Shown: positions 18,423 through 26,494, counted from the first letter of the stretch. The stretch is 64,000 nucleotides of DNA from Shimia sp040225985 (GCF_040225985.1 NZ_JBBPEU010000002.1:434001-498000), one strand, 5' to 3'. Made by a program: numbers and translations. Notes: generated by a model from the letters alone, not told the origin.

Positions 18423-18472
18423 AGACCCTGCAACAAGGGGGCTTGTGCCCTGTGTTATGCAATAACAACCCG

Positions 18473-18850
18473 TCATGTCTTGCAGATGCCCTCGAAAACC
18501 AGCCGGTCATTGTCAAACCGCAGGGTCTGTGGCTCGGCATCGGGGCCCGCGATCCAGTCGATCTTGGACGTGCCGAAATTCTCGATGCAATATTGCGTAC
18601 CCTGATAGCGCCCCGCCTCTTTCGCCCCTTCGAGCGACTTCGACGGTTTGTTGACTTCAACCGTGAAATGCTGGCGCTTTTCCTTGGTCACGTAAGACGC
18701 CTTCGTGGTAAAAAAGACCCCGTCAAAGGCGATGTCGTTTTTCTTGCGCCGGTTTTCACAAGCCCCCACGGTCACAACCACGCCAAGCGCGGCCACGAAC
18801 AGGACCGAACGCCGGGCTACGCCCGCAAAACCTTTATGAGATCCGTTCAT
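18473..18850 (-). CDS. small predicted lipoprotein between nuoF and the DUF5333-like gene
   Basis: A predicted lipoprotein of about 125 residues. A basic start is followed by a hydrophobic segment and the lipobox VGAC, then a charged ENRRKKND linker and a beta-rich domain with two further cysteines. The start is uncertain: ATG 18850 gives the most compact signal peptide, ATG 18856 is close, and GTG 18865 overlaps the nuoF stop (GTGA). None has a strong ribosome site. I do not recognise the family. Its placement directly behind nuoF suggests co-expression with complex I. Confidence 0.7.
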   Translation of the reverse strand: MNGSHKGFAGVARRSVLFVAALGVVVTVGACENRRKKNDIAFDGVFFTTKASYVTKEKRQHFTVEVNKPSKSLEGAKEAGRYQGTQYCIENFGTSKIDWIAGPDAEPQTLRFDNDRLVFEGICKT

Positions 18851-18861
18851 CAGCATCGCCG

Positions 18862-20157
18862 TCACTCAGCCGCCATGGCCCCCATACGGCCGGTCTTGTT
18901 GGCCTTGATACGGTCCTCGATCTCTTCGCGGAAGTTGCGGATCAGGCCCTGGATTGGCCACGCGGCCGCGTCGCCAAGGGCGCAGATCGTATGACCCTCA
19001 ACCTGTTTGGTGACATCGAAAAGCATGTCGATCTCTTCCAACTCGGCCTCGCCCTTCACAAGGCGGTCCATGACGCGCATCATCCAGCCGGTCCCTTCGC
19101 GACACGGCGTACACTGGCCACAGCTTTCGTGTTTGTAGAATTTGGACAGACGCCAGATTGCCTTGATGATGTCGGTCTGCTTGTCCATGACGATCACGGC
19201 GGCGGTCCCAAGAGACGAGCCGACTTCGCGCAGAGCGTCGAAATCCATGATCGCGTCTTTCATGTTTTCGCCACGCACACAGGGCACCGACGAACCACCG
19301 GGAATCACGGCCAGCAAATTGTCCCAGCCGCCACGGATGCCGCCGCAGTGTTTCTCGATCAGTTCCTCGAACGAGATCGACATGGCCTCTTCCACAACAC
19401 AAGGGTTGTTCACATGGCCCGAGATGCCGAAAATCTTGGTGCCCGCGTTGTTCGGACGCCCGAAGGACGAGAACCACTCCGGCCCGCGCCGCAGGATGGT
19501 CGGCACAACCGCAATCGATTCCACGTTGTTCACCGTGGTCGGGCAGCCATAAAGACCCGCCCCAGCCGGGAAGGGCGGCTTCATGCGCGGCATGCCTTTC
19601 TTGCCCTCAAGGCTCTCCAACAGCGCGGTTTCCTCGCCGCAGATATAGGCCCCTGCCCCGTGATGCAGAAACAGGTCGAAATCCCAACCCGAGCCGGCGG
19701 CGTTTTTGCCCAGAAGGCCCGCGTCATAAGCTTCGTCAATCGCGGCCTGCAGCGCCTCGCGCTCGCGGATATATTCGCCGCGGATGTAGATATAGCAGGT
19801 ATGCGCGTTCATCGCGAAAGACGCGATCAGGCAGCCTTCGATCAGCGTGTGCGGATCATGGCGCATGATTTCGCGGTCTTTACAGGTGCCGGGTTCGGAT
19901 TCATCCGCGTTGACAACCAGATAGGCCGGACGCCCGTCGCTTTCCTTGGGCATGAACGACCATTTGAGACCGGTGGGAAAGCCCGCCCCGCCCCGCCCCC
20001 GCAGGCCGGACGCCTTCATCTGGTCGATGATCCAGTCACGTCCGTTCTGGATGATCTTTGCCGTGCCGTCCCAATGACCACGCGACCGCGCACCGGCGAG
20101 TGTGCGTTCGTGCATGCCATAAAGATTGGTAAAGATACGGTCCTGATCTTTCAGCAT
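18862..20157 (-). CDS. nuoF: NADH-quinone oxidoreductase subunit F (NADH/FMN-binding)
   Basis: The NADH-oxidising subunit carrying FMN and cluster N3. The FMN/NADH glycine-rich stretch GLRGRGGAGFPTGLKW is near residue 60 and the 4Fe-4S motif ESCGQCTPCREG near residue 345. Length is 431 residues, as in Rhodobacter. ATG 20157 (MLKDQDRIF) is selected because AAGGGTGAGAAG precedes it and homologues begin there; a 10-residue upstream extension overlaps the DUF5337-like gene. The gap to that gene is 4 bp. Confidence 0.97.
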   Translation of the reverse strand: MLKDQDRIFTNLYGMHERTLAGARSRGHWDGTAKIIQNGRDWIIDQMKASGLRGRGGAGFPTGLKWSFMPKESDGRPAYLVVNADESEPGTCKDREIMRHDPHTLIEGCLIASFAMNAHTCYIYIRGEYIREREALQAAIDEAYDAGLLGKNAAGSGWDFDLFLHHGAGAYICGEETALLESLEGKKGMPRMKPPFPAGAGLYGCPTTVNNVESIAVVPTILRRGPEWFSSFGRPNNAGTKIFGISGHVNNPCVVEEAMSISFEELIEKHCGGIRGGWDNLLAVIPGGSSVPCVRGENMKDAIMDFDALREVGSSLGTAAVIVMDKQTDIIKAIWRLSKFYKHESCGQCTPCREGTGWMMRVMDRLVKGEAELEEIDMLFDVTKQVEGHTICALGDAAAWPIQGLIRNFREEIEDRIKANKTGRMGAMAAE

Positions 20158-20161
20158 CTTC

Positions 20162-20389
20162 TCACCCTTGCGTTTCCCGGCGCGCACGCCAGATCTGAAT
20201 TATGTTCACCAGCGCCCAGACAAGTGCCGCGATGGCGGCAAAATCAAACAGCAGCGCGTAGCGTCCGGGCAGACCGACCGATTTGCCGATCATCTGGGCC
20301 GCAATCCAGAGCAGCATGGCCCCGGCAATCACGAGGGCCACGATTCGCCCCCTGCGTGCCAGTTGCTGTTCTGTCGGCCCACCCGTCAT
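20162..20389 (-). CDS. DUF5337-like small membrane protein between nuoE and nuoF
   Basis: A 75-residue protein with a short polar N-terminus and two predicted transmembrane helices (about residues 15-36 and 43-66), ending with a basic RARRETQ tail. From memory it resembles DUF5337, a small family of Rhodobacterales nuo loci. It is only 3 bp from nuoE and 4 bp from nuoF, so it is clearly part of the transcript. Possible roles are a supernumerary membrane subunit or an assembly factor; the sequence does not decide. Confidence 0.78.
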   Translation of the reverse strand: MTGGPTEQQLARRGRIVALVIAGAMLLWIAAQMIGKSVGLPGRYALLFDFAAIAALVWALVNIIQIWRARRETQG

Positions 20390-20392
20390 GTT

Positions 20393-21556
20393 CTAGTCCT
20401 CGTAGACGTCACCCTTGGCGACGCGTTTCGAGAATTCCGTGTCTCCGCCCGACGCCAGTAGCTTGGCCTGTTCGACCCATCCGTCACGTTCGATCCGGCC
20501 CTTGAAGGACAGCTTGTCGTCCATCTCGGCAATGTCTTTGGCACCCCACGCCGCGATCTGGGCGAATGTGGTTACGCCTGCGGCGTTCAGCTTTTCTTCC
20601 AGCTTCGGACCAACGCCCTTCAGACGTTTGAGGTCATCCGGCCCCGCGTCCTGTGACGCGTCAGCTGCGTCAGACACGGGCACCACACCGGGCTCGGCAT
20701 CGGCTTTAGGTTGTTCGGCGGGCGTTTCGGCGGACTTCTCGGGCGCCTTTTCCTTTTTCGCCTCTTCCGCCTGTTTCGCGGCAGGTTTGGCAGCGGCAGG
20801 CGCTTTCGGGGTCGGCTCGGCGGCCTCGCGACCTGCTACGGCGCCATCTTCCCCCAGCCACGGAGTCACCAGAGGCACTTCGGTGCCGTCAATCCGTTTG
20901 ACCGTGTCGCCAATGTCGGTCGCCAACTGCGCCGAGGCGTTGTATTTCGCGTGGCCGCTGTCGAACTCGGTCAGCGTGGTCAGGCCCGACTTGGGTTCCG
21001 ACGCAAACCGTCCGTTCATCGGACCGGGGGCCGGCACCTTGCCGGCGGCGAGGTCATCCAGCAACTGGGCAAAGCCCTCTGCGGTCATGTCCTCGTAATA
21101 ATCCTTGCCGATCTGGGCCATGGGCGCGTTGGTGCAGGCGCCAAGGCATTCGACCTCTTCCCACGAGAACTTGCCATCCGCCGACAGAGTATGCGGCTTG
21201 TTCGCGATCTTTTCCTTACAAACCGCGATCAGGTCTTCGGCGCCACAGATCATGCAGGATGTGGTGCCGCAGATCTGGATATGCGCGACGGACCCGACCG
21301 GCTGCAGCTGGAACATGAAGTAGAACGACGCGACTTCCAGCACGCGGATATAGGCCATGCCCAGCATGTCGGCCACGGCTTCGATCGCGGGTTTGGACAG
21401 CCAGCCTTCCTGTTCCTGCGCCCGCCACAACAGCGGAATGACCGCAGATGCCTGACGGCCTTCGGGATACTTGGTGACTTGTGCCTCGGCCCAGGCCAGG
21501 TTGGCCGGGGTGAAAGCAAAGCTTTCGGGCTGTTCGGTGTGAAGACGGCGAAGCAT
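20393..21556 (-). CDS. nuoE: NADH-quinone oxidoreductase subunit E with a C-terminal linker and helix-hairpin-helix domain
   Basis: The 2Fe-2S (N1a) subunit of the NADH-input module. The thioredoxin-like core is complete in residues 1 to about 200, with the cluster motifs CGTTSCMICGAED and ECLGACTNAP. It is followed by a low-complexity Ala/Pro/Lys/Glu linker (about 240-307) and then by an extra domain (about 308-375). That domain begins LKRLKGVGPKLEEKLNAAG and resembles the helix-hairpin-helix module of predicted flap-endonuclease-like proteins. Bacterial NuoE is usually 160-250 residues, so 387 is long. The extension is known in Rhodobacterales, but its role is unclear. The last base overlaps the nuoD/nuoE junction (nuoD stop 21556). 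Confidence 0.95.
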   Translation of the reverse strand: MLRRLHTEQPESFAFTPANLAWAEAQVTKYPEGRQASAVIPLLWRAQEQEGWLSKPAIEAVADMLGMAYIRVLEVASFYFMFQLQPVGSVAHIQICGTTSCMICGAEDLIAVCKEKIANKPHTLSADGKFSWEEVECLGACTNAPMAQIGKDYYEDMTAEGFAQLLDDLAAGKVPAPGPMNGRFASEPKSGLTTLTEFDSGHAKYNASAQLATDIGDTVKRIDGTEVPLVTPWLGEDGAVAGREAAEPTPKAPAAAKPAAKQAEEAKKEKAPEKSAETPAEQPKADAEPGVVPVSDAADASQDAGPDDLKRLKGVGPKLEEKLNAAGVTTFAQIAAWGAKDIAEMDDKLSFKGRIERDGWVEQAKLLASGGDTEFSKRVAKGDVYED

Positions 21557-22782
21557 TAGCGGTCAATATCCCCGAATACGATGTCCATGGTGCCGATGAT
21601 GGCGGCGACGTCGGCCAGCTGGTGCCCGGTGGCGATGTGATCCATCGCCTGCAGGTGACGATAGCCGGCGCAGCTGATCTTGGCGCGGTAGGGTTTGTTG
21701 GTGCCATCCGCAACAAGGTAAACGCCGAATTCGCCTTTGGGGGCCTCGACGGCGGCATAGACCTCGCCCGCGGGCACGTGGAACCCTTCGGTGTAAAGCT
21801 TGAAGTGGTGGATCAGGCTTTCCATCGAGGTTTTCATCTCGCCGCGCTTTGGCGGGGTGATCTTGCCACGCGACAGCACGTCACCGGTGGCCTCGCGCAG
21901 TTTCACGATGGCCTGACGGATGATGCTGGTCGATTGGCGCATCTCTTCCATGCGCATCAGGTAGCGGTCGTAACAGTCGCCGTTCTTGCCCACAGGAATC
22001 TGGAACTCAAACTCGTTATAGCATTCATAGGGCTGCGCGCGGCGCAAATCCCATGCCAGCCCCGCCGAACGCGCCATGACGCCGGTAAAGCCCCATTGCA
22101 GCACGGTGTCGACATCAACGACACCGATATCCACGTTGCGCTGCTTGAAGATACGGTTCTCGGTCAGAAGCCCGTCGATATCATCCAGCATGGCCGGGAA
22201 TTCGATGGCCCATTCCTCGATATCGTCGATCAACTGGTCGGGCAGGTCCTGATGAACGCCACCCGGGCGGAAATAGGCGGCGTGCATCCGCGCGCCACAG
22301 GCGCGTTCATAGAACACCATCAGCTTTTCACGCTCTTCAAAGCCCCACAGCGGCGGCGTCAATGCGCCAACATCCATGGCCTGTGTCGTTACGTTCAGAA
22401 GGTGGCTGAGGATACGGCCGATTTCCGAGAACAGCACCCGGATCAACTGGGCACGGCGCGGCACTTCGGTGCCGGTCAGCTTTTCGATGGCCAGACACCA
22501 GGAATGCTCCTGGTTCATCGGGGCCACGTAATCCAACCGGTCGAAATAGGGCAGATTCTGCAGGTAGGTCCGGCTTTCCATCAGCTTTTCGGTGCCACGG
22601 TGCAGCAGGCCAATATGCGGGTCGCAGCGTTCCACGATCTCGCCGTCCAGCTCCAGAACCAGCCGCAGTACGCCGTGCGCCGCAGGGTGCTGCGGGCCGA
22701 AGTTGATGTTGAAGTTACGAATCTTCTGCTCGCCGCTCTGGGCGTCGAGGCTGCCGTCGTCGAACTTGGAGCCGTCCATCAT
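21556..22782 (-). CDS. nuoD: NADH-quinone oxidoreductase subunit D (49-kDa)
   Basis: The quinone-site subunit related to the large subunit of NiFe hydrogenases, without the nickel ligands. The N-terminal FNINFGPQHPAAHGVLRL, which lines the quinone pocket, is near residue 20. Further signatures are HIGLLHRGTEKL and a C-terminal GTMDIVFGDIDR. It has 408 residues. There are two adjacent ATGs (22782 and 22779); 22782 is taken because a GAGGGGG stands 7 nt before it. The gene overlaps nuoC by 4 bp. Confidence 0.97.
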   Translation of the reverse strand: MMDGSKFDDGSLDAQSGEQKIRNFNINFGPQHPAAHGVLRLVLELDGEIVERCDPHIGLLHRGTEKLMESRTYLQNLPYFDRLDYVAPMNQEHSWCLAIEKLTGTEVPRRAQLIRVLFSEIGRILSHLLNVTTQAMDVGALTPPLWGFEEREKLMVFYERACGARMHAAYFRPGGVHQDLPDQLIDDIEEWAIEFPAMLDDIDGLLTENRIFKQRNVDIGVVDVDTVLQWGFTGVMARSAGLAWDLRRAQPYECYNEFEFQIPVGKNGDCYDRYLMRMEEMRQSTSIIRQAIVKLREATGDVLSRGKITPPKRGEMKTSMESLIHHFKLYTEGFHVPAGEVYAAVEAPKGEFGVYLVADGTNKPYRAKISCAGYRHLQAMDHIATGHQLADVAAIIGTMDIVFGDIDR

Positions 22783-23387
22783 TTCGCCCCCTCTTTCTCG
22801 TCGCCCGGAAGGATGTATTCCGCCCCTTCCCACGGGCTCATGAAGTCGAACTGGCGATATTCCTGGGTCAGCGACACGGGTTCGTAAACCACGCGTTTCT
22901 CGGCCTCGTCATAGCGCACTTCGGTGTATCCGGTGGTCGGGAAATCCTTGCGCAGCGGATGGCCGCGGAACCCGTAATCCGTCAGCAGGCGGCGCAGGTC
23001 GGGGTGGTCGGCAAAGATGATGCCGAACATGTCGAAGGTTTCGCGCTCGTACCAGTTGGCGCTCGGGAAGACGCTGACCACAGAGGGCACGGTTTCGTCC
23101 TCGCGCAGGCTGACCCGCAGGCGGATGCGCTGGTTCTGGGTCATCGACAGCATGTGATAAACCACGTCGAACCGCTTGGGGCGTTCGGGGTAATCCACGC
23201 CGGTGATATCCAGCATCTGGGTGAACTTGCAGTTCGGGTCGGTTTTCAGGAACTCGACGAAGCCCATGATATTGGCGGGCGCCACGTCAATGTTCAACTC
23301 GCCATGGGTCACATCCCAGGCCAGCACGCAATCGGGCCGCTTCAATTCGATATGAAGGCCCAGTTCCTTGAGGGTGTCGTCGCTCAT
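22779..23387 (-). CDS. nuoC: NADH-quinone oxidoreductase subunit C
   Basis: The 30-kDa peripheral-arm subunit that packs against NuoD; it binds no cofactor. The family signature PSVVSVFPSANWYERETFDMFGI is near residue 110, followed by GFRGHPLRKDFP. At 202 residues it is a separate NuoC and not the NuoCD fusion of enterobacteria. It overlaps both nuoB and nuoD by 4 bp. Confidence 0.97.
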   Translation of the reverse strand: MSDDTLKELGLHIELKRPDCVLAWDVTHGELNIDVAPANIMGFVEFLKTDPNCKFTQMLDITGVDYPERPKRFDVVYHMLSMTQNQRIRLRVSLREDETVPSVVSVFPSANWYERETFDMFGIIFADHPDLRRLLTDYGFRGHPLRKDFPTTGYTEVRYDEAEKRVVYEPVSLTQEYRQFDFMSPWEGAEYILPGDEKEGAK

Positions 23388-23908
23388 CGTTCGATCGTCC
23401 CGGTCCGGCGGATTTTACGTTGCAACTGCAGGATGCCATAAAGCAGCGCCTCGGCGGTTGGAGGGCAACCTGGCACATAGACATCGACCGGAACGATCCG
23501 GTCACAGCCACGCACAACGCTATAGGAATAGTGGTAATAGCCGCCGCCATTGGCGCAGGACCCCATCGAGATCACATAACGCGGCTCGGGCATCTGGTCA
23601 TACACCTTGCGCAGCGCAGGCGCCATTTTGTTGGTCAGCGTACCAGCAACGATCATCACGTCCGACTGGCGCGGAGAGGCGCGGGGCGCGGTGCCAAACC
23701 GTTCAAGGTCATAGCGCGGCATCGAGGTCTGCATCATTTCCACGGCGCAACAGGCCAGACCAAAGGTCATCCAGTGCAACGAGCCCGTGCGGGCCCAGTT
23801 GATCATGTCCTCGGTCGTGGTCAGGATGAACCCCTTGTCCTGCAACTCGGCATTGAGCGCCTGTGTTGCGACTTCGCGGTCCGCACCAGCGGTGTTGGCT
23901 CCGGTCAT
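23384..23908 (-). CDS. nuoB: NADH-quinone oxidoreductase subunit B (cluster N2)
   Basis: Carries the terminal 4Fe-4S cluster N2, which reduces quinone. The tandem-cysteine motif GLACCAVEMM is near residue 44, with the other ligands in GSCANGGGYY and PGCPPTAEALLYG. It has 174 residues from ATG 23908 (MTGANTAGADREV), the start I recall in Rhodobacter NuoB, which overlaps the nuoA stop as TGATG. ATG 23917 adds three residues and cannot be excluded. Translational coupling with nuoA is likely either way. Confidence 0.96.
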   Translation of the reverse strand: MTGANTAGADREVATQALNAELQDKGFILTTTEDMINWARTGSLHWMTFGLACCAVEMMQTSMPRYDLERFGTAPRASPRQSDVMIVAGTLTNKMAPALRKVYDQMPEPRYVISMGSCANGGGYYHYSYSVVRGCDRIVPVDVYVPGCPPTAEALLYGILQLQRKIRRTGTIER

Positions 23909-24273
23909 CACTCCCATTCCAGGGCCCCCTTCTTCCATTCATAGGCAAAGCCGACGGTCAGAACGGCCAGGAATACCATCATCGACCAGAACCCCACCAT
24001 CGACAGGTCCTGGAACGCCACCGCCCACGGGAACAGGAAGGCAATTTCGAGGTCGAAAATGATGAACAGGATCGAGACCAGATAGAACCGCACGTCGAAT
24101 TTCATCCGCGCGTCATCAAAGGCGTTGAACCCGCATTCATAGGCGCTCACCTTTTCAGGGTCGGGATTTCGAACAGCAAGAACAACGGCAGCAAGGATGA
24201 GGACAAGGCCAAGAGCGATGGCGATGGCCAGAAAGATCACGATGGGAAGGTATTCTCTCAGCATCTCTTCCAC
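23908..24273 (-). CDS. nuoA: NADH-quinone oxidoreductase subunit A, first gene of the nuo operon
   Basis: A membrane subunit with three helices in 121 residues. The loop after helix 1 has the conserved YECGFNAFDDARMKFDVRFY, and helix 2 has LFIIFDLEIAFLFPWA with the conserved Asp/Glu. The ATG at 24273 is preceded by AAAGGAGCCACC some 14 bases upstream. It heads an operon of 19 genes down to nuoN with gaps mostly under 20 bp. A candidate promoter is at 24334-24362. Confidence 0.97.
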   Translation of the reverse strand: MEEMLREYLPIVIFLAIAIALGLVLILAAVVLAVRNPDPEKVSAYECGFNAFDDARMKFDVRFYLVSILFIIFDLEIAFLFPWAVAFQDLSMVGFWSMMVFLAVLTVGFAYEWKKGALEWE

Positions 24274-24333
24274 GGGGTGGCTCCTTTCATGCGCGGTCGA
24301 TACCGGCAGTCAAATAGCTGGATGTACGGGCTT

Positions 24334-24362
24334 TATGTACCTTTGCCCCATGCGGGGGTCAA
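24334..24362 (-). promoter_or_regulatory. candidate promoter of the nuo operon
   Basis: On the minus strand, TTGACC (24357-24362) is separated by 17 bp from TACATA (24334-24339), about 60 bp before the nuoA ATG. The -35 is good and the -10 only fair (three of six). The spacer contains a copy of GCAAAGG, the half-site that also forms a palindrome at 24406-24421, so a regulator could act here. Confidence 0.4.
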
Positions 24363-24386
24363 CTCGGACACACCACATTCATCTTT

Positions 24387-24421
24387 GTGAATTTATTCAC
24401 TTTTTCCTTTGCTGGCAAAGG
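24387..24421. promoter_or_regulatory. two adjacent palindromes upstream of the nuo promoter
   Basis: GTGAAT-TT-ATTCAC (24387-24400) and CCTTTGC-TG-GCAAAGG (24406-24421) are both perfect inverted repeats with 2-bp centres. They lie 25-60 bp upstream of the candidate -35. A 10-bp copy of the second half-site, TACCTTTGCC, recurs in the promoter spacer at 24338-24347. The layout suggests protein-binding sites; I know no regulator for them. Confidence 0.4.
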
Positions 24422-24691
24422 TATGTGCGGATCGGCAGTTCGTCTGCGGCAATAAGTCAGCAAGTTTATTTTCGCCCGCTTCTTGAAGTGAGGGACAAAA
24501 CGACCCACATCGCGCGGCTTTCACCCCGCCCGATTCCGCGAAAAAGCCGCACCCGGGGTGTTGGGACGCCGTCTTTGACCTCAGAACACCCAAAATTCTT
24601 AAACTGATGATTAAATCCCTGACCGGCTCGGGGCGCATTTCGCATAAGGAGCACAGGCCTTTCCCTGTCTCCTCAATCACCCCAGATAGGT

Positions 24692-24779
24692 GCAAGATGG
24701 CGCGGGGGTGACGTCCTCGATCGCGGAATGCGCTTCTGCCCGAGGCGCGCCATCCTGCGCCATTTTTCCGAATTTTTTT
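24692..24779 (+). ncRNA. candidate structured small RNA ending in a T-tract
   Basis: Bases 24692-24704 pair with 24746-24758 in a 13-position stem with one mismatch, enclosing a 41-nt GC-rich loop. On the plus strand the stem is followed by TTTTT (24763-24767) and TTTTTTT (24773-24779). That orientation would be antisense to the neighbouring transcripts. It is not a 4.5S, 6S or tmRNA that I can recognise. It may equally be an odd terminator or non-functional sequence. Confidence 0.2.
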
Positions 24780-24787
24780 CCGGTGGG

Positions 24788-25570
24788 TCAGGACACCCAA
24801 TTGGCCTTGCGCTTTTCAAAGAAGGCCGAGATGCCCTCTTCGCTCTCCGGACTTTCCCAGCAGGCCAGCAACTGGTCGATCGTGTGATCGATCACCGCGT
24901 CGTCGATGGGCATCCCCAAAGTACGCGTTAGCGCCTTGGCCCGAGCCACCGCGCCGGGGGCACAGTTCAGATAGGGCGCGACCTCGGCCTCGACCGCGGC
25001 GTCCAGCTCTTCCGCAGGCACCGCCCGCGCCAGAAGGCCCAGCGTAACCGCCTCGTCCGCCTTGAACAGACGCGCCGACATGAACACGCGCCGCGCCATC
25101 GCTTCGCCCATGCGTGACACGACATAGGGGCCGATGGTTGCGGGGATCAAGCCCAGCTTGGTCTCGGTCAGCCCCATCAGTACGCTGTCGGCGCCGATGG
25201 TCACATCACAGACGCTGGCCATACCGACGCCGCCGCCAAAGGCATTGCCCTGTACGCGCCCGATCAGCGGCTTGGGCAGGGTGTTCAACGCCTGCAGCAT
25301 CTCGGCCAGCTTGCGGGCTTCCTTGCCGCGCGTCACCGGATCCATGTCGCGCTGTTTCTGCATCCAGCCCAGATCACCGCCCGCACAAAAGGATTTCCCC
25401 GCGCCGGTCAGGATCACCACCCGCACCGTTTCATCCGCGGCCAGCTGCTCGGCAGCGGTCTTGATCTCGGTCAGCATCTCGCCCGACATGGCGTTGTGCT
25501 TTTCAGGCCGGTTGAGGGTTAGCGTCGCCACACCCCGGTCGTCTTTCTGAATGGTCACTGTTTCAAACAT
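24788..25570 (-). CDS. liuC: methylglutaconyl-CoA hydratase (enoyl-CoA hydratase family)
   Basis: Likely hydrates 3-methylglutaconyl-CoA to HMG-CoA in leucine degradation. It is a 260-residue crotonase: the oxyanion-hole segments FCAGGDLGWM (near residue 60) and GNAFGGGVGMASVCD (near residue 105) are clear, with the catalytic-glutamate region LTETKLGLIPATIGPYV after them. ATG 25570 follows GAGGGAAGAGAC. The specific substrate is inferred from neighbours: HMG-CoA lyase and both methylcrotonyl-CoA carboxylase genes are immediately upstream on the same strand. It is the last gene of that unit. Confidence 0.88.
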   Translation of the reverse strand: MFETVTIQKDDRGVATLTLNRPEKHNAMSGEMLTEIKTAAEQLAADETVRVVILTGAGKSFCAGGDLGWMQKQRDMDPVTRGKEARKLAEMLQALNTLPKPLIGRVQGNAFGGGVGMASVCDVTIGADSVLMGLTETKLGLIPATIGPYVVSRMGEAMARRVFMSARLFKADEAVTLGLLARAVPAEELDAAVEAEVAPYLNCAPGAVARAKALTRTLGMPIDDAVIDHTIDQLLACWESPESEEGISAFFEKRKANWVS

Positions 25571-25636
25571 GTCTCTTCCCTCTTGCGGCCAGATGTTCAA
25601 GAAAATCTGTGCCCTGAAAATCTTCTAGAAGACTTT

Positions 25637-26494
25637 TCAATCCCCGTTGCGCATGGCCCGTGCCATTGCGGCGGCTTCGGCCAGAACCGTGTCATCCAGC
25701 CCCGTTTCATAGCCCAGCGCCACAAGGCGGGCATTGACGGCCTCGGTGGCGACATTGCCTGCCGCGCCGGGCGCATAGGGACATCCGCCAAGACCACCCA
25801 CAGCCGCATCAAACACGCGCACGCCCTTGGCCAGCGACGCCTCGATATTCAGCAGCGCGCGCCCTGCCGTGTCATGATAATGCCCGGCCACCTTGTTGGC
25901 GGGCACCTCTTGAAGCACGGCATCCAGCATGGCCGAGATCGTCTCGGGCGTGCCCTGCCCGATCGTGTCGCCCAGAGAAATCTCGTAACAGCCCATATCC
26001 AAAAGGGCCTTGGCCACCTTGGCGACCTGTGCCGGGGGCGTTGGCCCGTCATAGGGGCAATCTGTCACGCAAGACACGTACCCCCGCACCGGAATGCCCG
26101 CCGCCTTACCCGCCTCGGCCACGGGCGCAAAGCGTTCCAGCGACTCGGCGATGGAGGCGTTGATATTGGCCTTCGAGAACCCTTCCGAGGCGGCGCCGAA
26201 AATGGCGATCTCGTCGGCCTTGGCCGCGACGGCGCCTTCAAACCCTTTCATGTTGGGGGTCAGGGCCGCATAGGACACGCCCGCTGCGCGCCTGATACCC
26301 GCCAGAACCTCGCCTGAATCCGCCATCTGCGGCACCCATTTGGGGCTGACGAAACTGGCCACCTCAATGCGTTTGAACCCTGCCCGGCTCAGACAATCGA
26401 CCAGCGCGATTTTTTCGGCGGTAGGGATCAGGCGTTTTTCGTTCTGCAAGCCATCGCGTGGCCCCATCTCGAAAATCTCGACGAATTCAGCCAT
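25637..26494 (-). CDS. mvaB: hydroxymethylglutaryl-CoA lyase
   Basis: Cleaves HMG-CoA to acetyl-CoA and acetoacetate, the final step of leucine degradation. It is a 285-residue TIM-barrel of the HMGL-like family with MGPRDGLQNE at the N-terminus (catalytic Arg/Asp), HYHDTAGRAL with metal-binding histidines, and the active-site cysteine loop GGLGGCPYAPGAAGN. ATG 26494 has GAGG 7 nt upstream and overlaps the glutathione S-transferase gene by 8 bp. The next gene, the hydratase, starts 66 bp on. Confidence 0.93.
   Translation of the reverse strand: MAEFVEIFEMGPRDGLQNEKRLIPTAEKIALVDCLSRAGFKRIEVASFVSPKWVPQMADSGEVLAGIRRAAGVSYAALTPNMKGFEGAVAAKADEIAIFGAASEGFSKANINASIAESLERFAPVAEAGKAAGIPVRGYVSCVTDCPYDGPTPPAQVAKVAKALLDMGCYEISLGDTIGQGTPETISAMLDAVLQEVPANKVAGHYHDTAGRALLNIEASLAKGVRVFDAAVGGLGGCPYAPGAAGNVATEAVNARLVALGYETGLDDTVLAEAAAMARAMRNGD

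Larger units (their letters stand above)
24274..24787. other. 514-bp gene-free region between nuoA and the enoyl-CoA hydratase gene
   Basis: Both flanking genes are on the minus strand, so this lies behind the hydratase gene and ahead of nuoA. The nuoA-proximal 150 bp is relatively AT-rich and holds the candidate promoter and palindromes. The middle (about 24425-24640) shows nothing I can name. The hydratase-proximal 150 bp contains a 9-bp bulged hairpin near 24649-24675 and the long inverted repeat listed separately. The open frames across it have no protein-like composition. Confidence 0.5.

Noticed and set aside
16095..18605. 836-codon plus-strand frame opposite nuoG and the DUF5333-like gene
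   Set aside because: Antisense shadow of nuoG with His/Arg-rich composition and no family resemblance.
24393..24800. 135-codon minus-strand frame in the nuoA upstream gap
   Set aside because: Basic, cysteine-scattered composition without any domain pattern, poor start, and it overlaps the structured segment and the hydratase stop.
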